Below, one piece after another: positions 56,601 through 64,000 of a stretch of DNA of 64,000 nt. The translations under genes and the position numbers were made by a program. Where the stretch lies: NCBI GenBank assembly GCA_030562195.1, contig JAUJPP010000007.1:20147769-20211768 (forward strand), given 5' to 3'. Positions within the stretch are counted from its first letter, which is position 1. Every line of letters begins with the position of its first letter. The notes under the pieces are model-generated. The model was not told the origin of the DNA, ran no database searches, and was given only the letters and a program-made list of their open reading frames with translations. This DNA comes from Nipponacmea schrenckii. Lineage: Eukaryota; Mollusca; Gastropoda; Lottiidae.

Positions 56601-57584
56601 AATAAATTACCGAACACAAAAGATTATGCTTTGAAAGCGGAAAAAATGTCCTTAAGTGTGTCGCTAACCTGTTGAAGTTTAAAAACCAATAATTTTTATA
56701 TTATGGTGCTGAGAGTCGAAGGTACGATTTGAAAGGGAGAATTGGGAGGCGGGCTCTCTGAAATATTATTACTAACAACTCACACTGCTCACTGGTTCAA
56801 GACATTGAATAAAGGGAGGTAACACTATCTATACGAATAAAACTACAACAGTAAGTTATTGATTCGTCTAATTTTCACTGACTGGGAGAGAATTCGGTCC
56901 GCCGAGATTTCTTTTTCCTTCGATGTGTTATTATGACAGGGTTTCCACTTTGATCCTGTTGACGCACTGTATTGTAAAATAGGTTTCTTTAATTCAACAT
57001 TTGAAACAGTATCCGCTATCTGCTACTGCAAAGAATGACCAGAATTTGCATAAATGTACCAGTAGAAGAAGGAAAATGCTCAGAAAGAACATTGAATTTT
57101 ATTTGAGGTTTGCATTTTGTTTTAACACAATAAGTACACTTCAACCAAAAGCTTGATAGTAAGTTGTCGGAGAAATGCTGTTCACATGGAACGAAGGATT
57201 TCCGCTGCCATATCGCAAAACATAGCGCGGGTATTCTTTTCACCAACTATAGGCTTACTTGCTGATGGCTATCTTAACAATTAACAAATCTCCATGATTT
57301 AATGATTTAAGTAATTTATTAATTTTATTTTTCCCTTTCTCACAGGTATATCACCACCAACAATTCTATGTTGGCCTAACTTGAACCATTTTGAAAATCT
57401 AAATTATTACTGTCGGGGGATGAGTAAACATCCTTAAAGCTGGTCTTGAGCATGGACAAATCCTACCTCCTCCTCCATAGAAAATAAGAACATAAAATGG
57501 AGTAGGGTTGGGTAGCCCGCTCGCAGCACATGCACTGACGCTTTGGCAATTCTTTTTTTTTTTTTTTTTTTTTTATGTATGTTT
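56601..57584. other. Non-coding spacer, no recognised gene
   Basis: Between the satellite array and the dispersed repeat. It contains a 23-base poly-T run at about 57551-57573. The 76-codon minus-strand frame at 57016-57246 has several Cys and His but no family I can assign. Confidence 0.45.
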
Positions 57585-58224
57585 TGATGTCTGATCGTCT
57601 CATGCAGATGTACTTGTCTATTCCTTGGTTTTTGTGGTCATGTACTTGATCGCAGAATGATGAATCTGTCCATTTTATACACATGTACTTGTGTATTTTA
57701 AAACTAATTGTACATTGAAATGATATATGGTTTTTGCTGTCATGTACTTGATCGCCGGAAGATAAATCTGTCCATTATTTACACATGTAATTGTGTATTT
57801 TAAAATAAATTGTACGTTGAAATAATACGTGATTTTTTGCGGTCGTGTGCATGGCCGCGGGAACTATATATTACATCCATTTTATAAACAAATTGTAGGT
57901 TGAAAATCTGTCCATTTCATGCACATGTACTTGTGTATTTTTAAACAAATTGTACGTTGAGTGTTGTATATTTATTTTGTGGTCATGTACTTGATCGCCG
58001 TAACATATATCTGTCCATTTGATACACATGTACTTGTGTATTTTTAGTATTTCAGACGAATTGTATATTGAGATATTATGTATTTTCGATTTTTTTCTTT
58101 TTTCTTTTTTTTTCTTTTTTTTCCAATGTATTGCCCCATGGGCTGAATGTGAGACAGGACCATGTCCTTGTGTATTGGGCCTAATTCTGACCCATGTAAA
58201 ATAAAGAGTTTATTATTATTGTTA
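57585..58224 (+). mobile_element. Dispersed repeat (retroposon-like), long copy with internal 102-bp repeats
   Basis: This has the same 3' end as the 18.6-kb element: poly-T with C interruptions (about 58088-58122), the GGGCCTAATTCTGACCCATG block, AATAAAGAGTT and a short (TTA)n tail. Its 5' part has a ~102-bp tandem unit; the word TGTACTTGATCGC or a variant recurs near 57641, 57743, 57845 and 57986 (the last step is longer, 141 bp). Each unit also carries CTGTCCATTT, ACACATGTACTTGTGTATTT and AAATTGTACGTTGA. The true 5' end is uncertain. No protein is encoded. Confidence 0.75.
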
Positions 58225-58317
58225 TGAATATTGCGCTGCGTAATGCTTAAACGCTTGTCCAAAAGGTGAAAATCGGTAAATCTGTATTATACTTCATTGT
58301 TTGTTATTGAATATTAA

Positions 58318-58323
58318 TTTATT
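58318..58323 (-). terminator. Polyadenylation signal of the CARD gene
   Basis: TTTATT on the + strand, that is AATAAA on the minus strand, about 48 nt after the stop codon. This would give a very short 3' UTR and end the transcript before the dispersed repeat at 57.6-58.2 kb. Confidence 0.5.
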
Positions 58324-58370
58324 GATAAATAATACAATGTAAACTATTCTTATTCTATATATTACAGAGC

Positions 58371-59480
58371 CTAATTTATAAAACGTTTGTTTGGTTTAGT
58401 TTTGGGTTGAACTCCAACAGGTTTTGGTGTACGACCAGTTGCAGTTTTCTCCTGCTGTAGGTGTTGTTGGTTATTGGCTGGTTTCGACTGCTTTGCATTC
58501 CCTGTCCCTGCAGTTTTGCTGTTCAATGGTTTTGAACTTGCTGTTAAAGAAGGCTTGGAATTTGTTGGTTCTTTTGCCACGCGGGGCTCATTGACCCGTT
58601 TCGTACTTTGCGATTTATTGTTGGTTTCAGTTGAGGTTGTTGCTTCAGACCTTGCAGTCTGACTAGACTGTTTCGTATTTGTTGGTAGTTTTGTGGAACT
58701 GATCATCAAAGACGACCTGTCGTTCACAGGTTTTGAATTGCTAGCTGTATTTGGCTGCTTTGACGGGCTTGTGTTAGTCTTTTTTGATGGGCTTGTTGGA
58801 TGAGATGGCTTTGATGCACCTGTAGAATCGGATTGTTTTGATATACTTGTTGAATGGGATTTCTTTGATTGGCTTGTCGCATTCGGATTGGTTTGTTTCG
58901 CGTTTGTAGACCTTGTATTACTGGTTGTGCTTTGTGTATTGGTATTGTTGGTAGCTTGAGATGATCTTGCGTTAGGTTGTTTGTTGTGGGCAGCATTTGG
59001 TGTCTTGCTGTTACTCGTGGTATAAGACGGCTGTGAGGTTTTTGTCGAATTGGAATTTGTTGTATTTGTGGGTTTTGTGCTGACCGGTGTAGTGGTATTG
59101 CCGCTTTGCGTCTTTTTCGGACTTAACGAGCCTGTTTTACTGGCGTCATTATTATTTACCGGTTTGGTTTTACCGGCTGCAACTGGTTGGCGCGTAGCAC
59201 TGCTTTTACTATCATTGATACTAGAACGTACAACGTGCTGAGAGCCATAGCTTGATTTATCAGTGGTCGCTTGTGACTTAGCAATGAAAGTCTTGTCTTT
59301 TGCTCCAGTTTTATCAGGTCTGGCATCGCTGGCTTTAGTAGCATTTGTTGGTTTGTTGGGAGCTGGTGTTTTTTCCTCTGATCTGTAAGTTGATTTTCCA
59401 GATTGTTGATTGCTATTATTGGCCATGGTTTTGCGATGCAATTTAGGTGTGACTGGTATCTTTGAATTTTGAAGTTTTTC
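58371..59480 (-). CDS. CARD gene exon 2: low-complexity tail
   Basis: 369 codons plus a TAG stop (58373-58371). It enters in phase 0 after the TTTTCAG acceptor at 59483-59481. The open frame is far longer than chance allows in such AT-rich DNA. Composition is dominated by S, T, N, K, P and Q. A degenerate 8-10 residue repeat with an S-K-[QPK] core runs through about the middle third (around 58720-58880), for example TSPSKK and TSPSKQ. A second in-frame Met follows the HRK near its start, but the upstream CARD exon fits the splice frame. Confidence 0.82.
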   Translation of the reverse strand, partial: EKLQNSKIPVTPKLHRKTMANNSNQQSGKSTYRSEEKTPAPNKPTNATKASDARPDKTGAKDKTFIAKSQATTDKSSYGSQHVVRSSINDSKSSATRQPVAAGKTKPVNNNDASKTGSLSPKKTQSGNTTTPVSTKPTNTTNSNSTKTSQPSYTTSNSKTPNAAHNKQPNARSSQATNNTNTQSTTSNTRSTNAKQTNPNATSQSKKSHSTSISKQSDSTGASKPSHPTSPSKKTNTSPSKQPNTASNSKPVNDRSSLMISSTKLPTNTKQSSQTARSEATTSTETNNKSQSTKRVNEPRVAKEPTNSKPSLTASSKPLNSKTAGTGNAKQSKPANNQQHLQQEKTATGRTPKPVGVQPKTKPNKRFIN

Positions 59481-60004
59481 CTGAAAATAAAAGATGATTC
59501 TAAAGATTTTGATATCTTTCACTATATAGCTAATTTATCAGGTCCAGTTTGTAATTGAGTGTGATTTTATTTTATAATAGATTGAATCTTGATTGCCCGA
59601 GTCTTTTGAGTCGGAAATGTTTCGTGCTCAAAGACCCATGACGAGAAAACAATCTGCCACACATCGACGTTTTCGAAAACGGATAATAGTGTTCAAAGTA
59701 ACAACATTGTACCCACCTTCCTTGTAGCGGCTTTAACCAATTCATTTGCAACTTCATCATAATTCTCTTTCCTTAGAACTTCGAGAAAGTTATCAAAACT
59801 TTTAGAACCACCTCTAGACACATATTTTAACAGTAACTCCATCCCTTCAATTTTGCTCTGCTCGTGTGCATCAAGAACTTTTGCTGCTTGATCTTTGTCA
59901 ATTACTCGAACTCGTAACAGTTTCTGTAGGATATGGGTAGCTGTTATTTCGTGCATTAAAAAATCGTTTTTTTCTCTTAAAACTGCTTTATGTATGTCGT
60001 TCAT
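58371..60004 (-). CDS. CARD-domain protein with long Ser/Thr/Asn/Lys-rich disordered tail, 2 exons
   Basis: Join on the minus strand of 60004-59717 and 59480-58371 (288 + 1110 nt, 465 aa). The intron 59716-59481 is 236 bp, phase 0, with a GTGGGT donor and TTTTCAG acceptor. Residues 1-93 form a six-helix-like domain that reads as a caspase recruitment domain: VLREKNDFL in helix 1, LLRVRVIDKDQAAKVL in helices 2-3, LLLKYVSRGGSKSFDNFLEVL in helices 4-5, and a closing YDEVANELVKA. The R-G-x-x-[AS]-F-D-x-F-L core matches the RAIDD and caspase-2 style of CARD. Residues 97-465 are almost entirely Ser, Thr, Asn, Lys, Pro and Gln with no apolar stretch, so probably disordered and strongly basic. There is no caspase, kinase, NACHT or death domain. 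The ATG at 60004 is chosen because a TAG lies in frame just upstream. Probable role: adaptor in CARD-CARD assemblies; partner unknown. I do not recognise a named orthologue. Confidence 0.85.
59481..59716 (-). other. Intron of the CARD gene
   Basis: 236 bp, phase 0, GTGGGT donor and T-rich TTTTCAG acceptor on the minus strand. It separates the CARD exon from the tail exon. Confidence 0.8.
59717..60004 (-). CDS. CARD gene exon 1: CARD domain
   Basis: This encodes residues 1-96. The coding part runs from ATG (60004-60002) to AAG before the GTGGGT donor. The whole CARD is carried by this exon, and the phase-0 junction lies just after the last predicted helix, so domain and exon borders coincide. 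The exon continues 5' as UTR to at least 60040. Confidence 0.85.
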
Positions 60005-60140
60005 CTTGATTTCTATCAACTAGACCGCAAATAAATAAACCTGCAATATCAAAAAGGTAATTGGATTTCGAATTTCATGTTTATACTTTATGACGACGAC
60101 TTGTGTATAAAACGAACGCATCAGTTTAATTTGCCGCCAT
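60005..60140 (-). promoter_or_regulatory. 5' UTR and candidate promoter of the CARD gene
   Basis: On the minus strand a TATAAA lies at 60085-60080, about 80 nt before the start codon. ATGGCGGC, a core similar to a YY1 site, lies at 60140-60133. A possible 3' splice site (TTTTTGATATTGCAG, AG at 60042-60041) could mean that the first exon lies further upstream instead. The two readings cannot be separated from sequence alone. Confidence 0.3.
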
Positions 60141-61212
60141 GCAAGTTTATCGAACTACATCTGAACTGCTTGTACCATATTGTTCGGATAGTCCGAATGT
60201 GATATTTCAATTCAGTTATACATTACCTTCTGACTGTTCTCCTACAATGTATCCTTTACACTTTTCAAACAGAAGCATTAAAAATTCTGTTGCCGATATC
60301 CCACTGTTATATCGTATATTTAGATGTATGCAAAATGCATATTTGATGATAAAAAAAAAGGTTTCAATAACTTGTCTGAATCCTTACCTTTTCAGAAAAG
60401 CGTCTATTCTTAAACCTCCGTGACAAAATTAGCATCACATTAGCTGATTATGTCCAGTTACAGAAACAATTTGTTTTAAACTGTAGTTTGATTGATTTTA
60501 CCTATTTATTTATCGGTTACTATGGTGCTGATATTATTGAATGTTGCTCCATCCTCTGCTTCTAATACTTTTAATGACAGTATTTTTACTCAATCAATAA
60601 CAAATAATAATATAGAACGTTGCTTTAGGAGCGACATACTCTGATAACTCTAAACTTCGCGTGACACGAGAAATTGTCTTTTAAGGGAATAATAAATTTA
60701 ATTCTGTCTGTCATTATGTCGTTAACGAATAAGGGTCCAGCTAGACCGAAAATGAAATATTTCATCCCATTGGAGATTTTTATAGATCTTGTCTACAGAG
60801 GCTATTTAAATTATTATCTTACGGACTTTACTCGCTGTCCTCTTTCCAGATTACGAAGAAATGAAACAGGGAAATCATCTTTTGGTCGAAATTACAATCA
60901 AACAATATTTATTGTGATTGTGAAAGTATCTTTTACCTACAAAAACTAACTTTGATTCTTCTTGATACATTGTTATTAAAGAAACAAAATTTAGACCTAC
61001 TTCTGCCTTTTTATTGACATTGGATATAAGTAGTTCATTGTGATGGAAATAATGGTATTTTTTAGAGATAATTATTGTCGTGTTTTATCAGTAACGACAA
61101 CAAACATAAATACTTAATGAAATTATAAAGTAAACTAAATGTACTTTAAACTATATGGTGTCAAGACAAGAACTATCAACATCTTCCCTGGGATGAAACA
61201 TTTTATTTTGGT
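60141..61212. other. Non-coding region upstream of the CARD gene
   Basis: No recognised exon. Two + strand frames of about 90 codons (60139-60423 and 60674-60949) lack domain signatures. The first begins at an ATG in GCCGCCATG context, which is discussed as an observation. Confidence 0.4.
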
Positions 61213-62622
61213 TTAACCAAACCTAAGAACTAAAATATTCTATAATTAAAAATCTATTAGAACTGAAGTATTATACTGTCAACCAACCTATTAGAACAAG
61301 AATATTATACTGTTAATCAACCTATTTGAACAAGAATAGTATACTCTTAACCAACCTATTAGAACAAGAATATTATACTGTCAACCAACCTATTAGAACA
61401 AGAATATTATACTGTTAACCAACCTATTAGAACAAGAATATTATACTGTTAATCAACCCATTAGAACAAGAATATTATACTGTTAAACAACCAATTAGAA
61501 CAAGAATATTCTACTGTAAAAAAACGATTAGAACAAGAATATTCTACTGTTAAAAACCGATTAGAACAAGAATATTATACTGTTGAAACAACCCATTAGA
61601 ACAAGAATATTATACTGTTAACCAACCTATTAGAACAAGAATATTATACTGTCAACCAACCTATTAGAACAAGAATATTCTACTGTCAACCAACCTATTA
61701 GAACAAGAATATTCTACTGTCAACCAACCTATTAGAACAAGAATATTCTACTGTCAACCAACCTATTAGAACAAGAATATTATACTCTCAATCAACCTAT
61801 AGTATTTGAACAAGAATATTATACTTTTAATCAACCCATTAGAAAAGAATATTATACTGTCAACCAACCTATCAGAACAAGAATATTCTACTGTTAAAAA
61901 CCGATTAGAACAAGAATATTATACTGTTGAAACAACCCATTAGAACAAGAATATTATACTGTTAACCAACCTATTAGAACAAGAATATTATACTGTTAAC
62001 CAACCTATTAGAACAAGAATATTATACTGTTAACCAACCTATTAGAACAAGAATATTATACTGTTAACCAACCTATTAGAACAAGAATATTATACTGTTA
62101 ATCAACCCATTAGAACAAGAATATTATACTGTTAAACAACCAATTAGAACAAGAATATTCTACTGTCAACCAACCTATTAGAACAAGAATATTATACTGT
62201 CAACCAACCTATTTGAACAAGAATATTCTACTGTCAACCAACCTATTAGAACAAGAATATTCTACTGTCAACCAACCTATTAGAACAAGAATATTCTACT
62301 GTCAACCAACCTATTAGAACAAGAATATTCTACTGTCAACCAACCTATTAGAACAAGAATATTATACTCTCAATCAACCTATAGTATTTGAACAAGAATA
62401 TTATACTGTTAATCAACCCATTAGAACAAGAATATTCTACTGTCAACCAACCTATCAGAACAAGAATATTCTACTGTTAAAAACCGATTAGAACAAGAAT
62501 ATTATACTGTTGAAACAACCCATTAGAACAAGAATATTATACTGTTGGAATAACCTATTTGAAGAAGAATATTCCATTAAACAATTCCTACTAATGATTT
62601 GGTTAACAGTAGAATATTCTTG
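61213..62622. repeat. Large ~34-bp tandem array with higher-order repeats
   Basis: The unit reads CTATTAGAACAAGAATATTA then TACTGTTAACCAAC, in about 39 copies, clear from 61253 to about 62570. Variants TTATAC/TTCTAC and AACCTATT/AACCCATT/AAACCGATT are spread in blocks. The block holding TAAAAACCGATTAGAAC recurs at 61551, 61895 and 62478, and the ACTCTCAATCAACC block at 61784 and 62366, showing a ~582-bp higher-order period. An inverted half-unit sits at 62601-62622. Confidence 0.95.
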
Positions 62623-64000
62623 ATTGAAGGGTTGTATAACTTGTACTTTATTTTAAAGTTTATTTTGTGAAATATAAACAAAAATATCCACCAATTTACT
62701 TAATATTATTTTAGTATCTGCCAACTCACATAGTAGAATAGTACTGAAATTGTCACATTAGAATAATATAATTGTTTTCAAGCTATTAGATCTGGAATCA
62801 AATATCAGGTAAGTAATAATTAATGACAACACAAATGTCTAGACAACTGGATTCTAGAGAACTGTAACTTTGTCTTCTTATTCCCTGTGATCTAATATTG
62901 ATATCTAGTTCCTTCAAAGACAAGAAATGGGTAAAAACAAATAAAAGCCAGCCAGGGTATTGATAAGTTACAAAAAAAAAATAGGTATTGCATAATCTTT
63001 ATTAGATATCAAACAATAGACTATATAATCTAATATTGAATTATGCTTTAACATAATATTTATTTACATACTAATATAGAATTGCATTGAATTAAACTGT
63101 TATTTTAGGTTTACCATAAGCTTTTATATTGTAGGCTAAACTCCAAGAAAGCACAATACAGTATAAGACAAACTTGTATCATTTGATTGTTAAATCATAT
63201 AAATGAATTTATATTCAGTTGTATAAGCCCATTACTTACACCCATAAATACTGTATTTGTTCAAATCTGGGTTCAATCTCATATGATGCAAGCAAGGAAA
63301 ATACAGGGTTGACTGTGAAAATAGTAAACAGTCTTCTCTACTTTTGAGTAAAAATAAACAAATGAGGGACAAGTAATGTAGTTTTCATCAATCAATCTAA
63401 AAAAAATTGAATCAAACTTAAAAGTAATATTTGGATAATAAATAAAATTGAACTAAGATATAAAACTTCAACTATGTACAATTTTAGACAAAATATAATA
63501 CAAATATAGAGCATCTTTACATCTTTATATACAATCTTGATTATAAGTTATTATGAATTAACCTGGTTGTTGAAACAGGGTTTATGACCTTCTGATTGTT
63601 GATCCTTAGCTGTTTAAGATCACTCTTATTATCTCTATCAATGATATGATCATTCTCATCTGATTGACAAGTTGTAAAAATAGATGACAAGTGTCAGAAT
63701 TGAAATAATAATCAAATTTCACCTGCAACTGATGGATCAGAAAAGGTTTTTTATTTTAAGATCTGATTTAACCAAGAGAATAATATCATGCCACAACTCA
63801 AATCTCAGCCATAGGAAAGTCAAGATCATGAACGGACCATTTAAAGCATTGATTAGCTGATAAAGTAAAACTTAAAACTTGAATGAGAAAACAGTGTGTG
63901 TTATTAACACATACTGATATCTATCTTCACACTCTGACGGTCCGGGAGCTTATAGGAAAGGATTGATGCACCAGTACATTATATCGTTTCTTGTATGCAA
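62623..64000. other. Non-coding, no recognised feature
   Basis: AT-rich, with no long open frame and no tandem or inverted repeat that I could identify. Confidence 0.45.

Noticed and set aside
57016..57246. Cys/His-containing minus-strand frame, considered as a zinc-finger (THAP-like) fragment
   Set aside because: Spacing of Cys and His does not match the C2CH pattern, and no start or splice context was found.
53058..58300. A possible tyrosine kinase region downstream of the FGFR-like ectodomain
   Set aside because: The last exon ends in a proper stop after a His-rich tail, and no kinase motifs (glycine loop, HRD, DFG) occur in any frame I read downstream. The Ig3 sequence also fits FGFRL1, not a full FGFR.
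58474..59344. Short frames on both strands overlapping the CARD-gene tail
   Set aside because: They are shadows of the 369-codon minus-strand exon.
60005..60019. Earlier in-frame start of the CARD protein, five codons upstream at 60019
   Set aside because: That codon is TTG, directly preceded by an in-frame TAG; the first ATG is at 60004.
61213..62622. CRISPR-like array
   Set aside because: The units abut directly with no unique spacers and the DNA is eukaryotic; it is an ordinary tandem repeat with higher-order structure.

Overview
The window is AT-rich animal nuclear DNA with GT-AG spliceosomal introns, long gene-poor stretches and several tandem arrays. It holds two protein-coding genes that face each other tail to tail. 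The combination of an FGFRL1 orthologue ending in a histidine-rich tail, a CARD-domain gene, low GC and a dispersed repeat with a TTA-type 3' tail suggests a bilaterian invertebrate. A mollusc is my best guess, but the species is not identified.

Layout. 1-30.69 kb has no recognisable exon. It contains a 39-bp minisatellite (6.60-7.04 kb), an inverted copy of a dispersed repeat (18.59-18.87 kb) and a small element with 10-bp inverted ends (29.92-30.15 kb). 30.69-53.06 kb is a complete seven-coding-exon FGFRL1 gene on the + strand, encoding 475 aa: signal peptide, three Ig domains, one membrane span and a short cytoplasmic tail with YSDI plus a His-rich end. Its first two introns are about 10.5 and 9.3 kb and hold a 165-bp tandem duplication and an 11-bp repeat. 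The other four introns are 186-343 bp. The 3' UTR follows, with polyadenylation signals at 53.34 and 55.09 kb.

55.18-56.60 kb is a satellite-like array of ~43-bp monomers organised as 87-bp dimers with a further 423-bp duplication. 57.58-58.22 kb is a second, longer copy of the 18.6-kb dispersed repeat, in the opposite orientation and with ~102-bp internal repeats. 58.37-60.00 kb, minus strand, is a two-exon gene for a 465-aa protein: an N-terminal CARD of about 93 residues and a roughly 370-residue Ser/Thr/Asn/Lys-rich tail predicted to be disordered. 61.21-62.62 kb is a large array of ~34-bp repeats with higher-order structure and an inverted half-unit at its right end. 62.62-64.0 kb has nothing recognisable.

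Functionally, the first gene is a kinase-less FGF receptor at the cell surface (FGF binding, adhesion, modulation of FGF signalling). The second is probably a cytosolic CARD adaptor for death-fold assemblies. They have no evident functional link; they are convergent neighbours separated by repeats. The least explained items are the CARD-plus-disordered-tail protein and the three complex tandem arrays.
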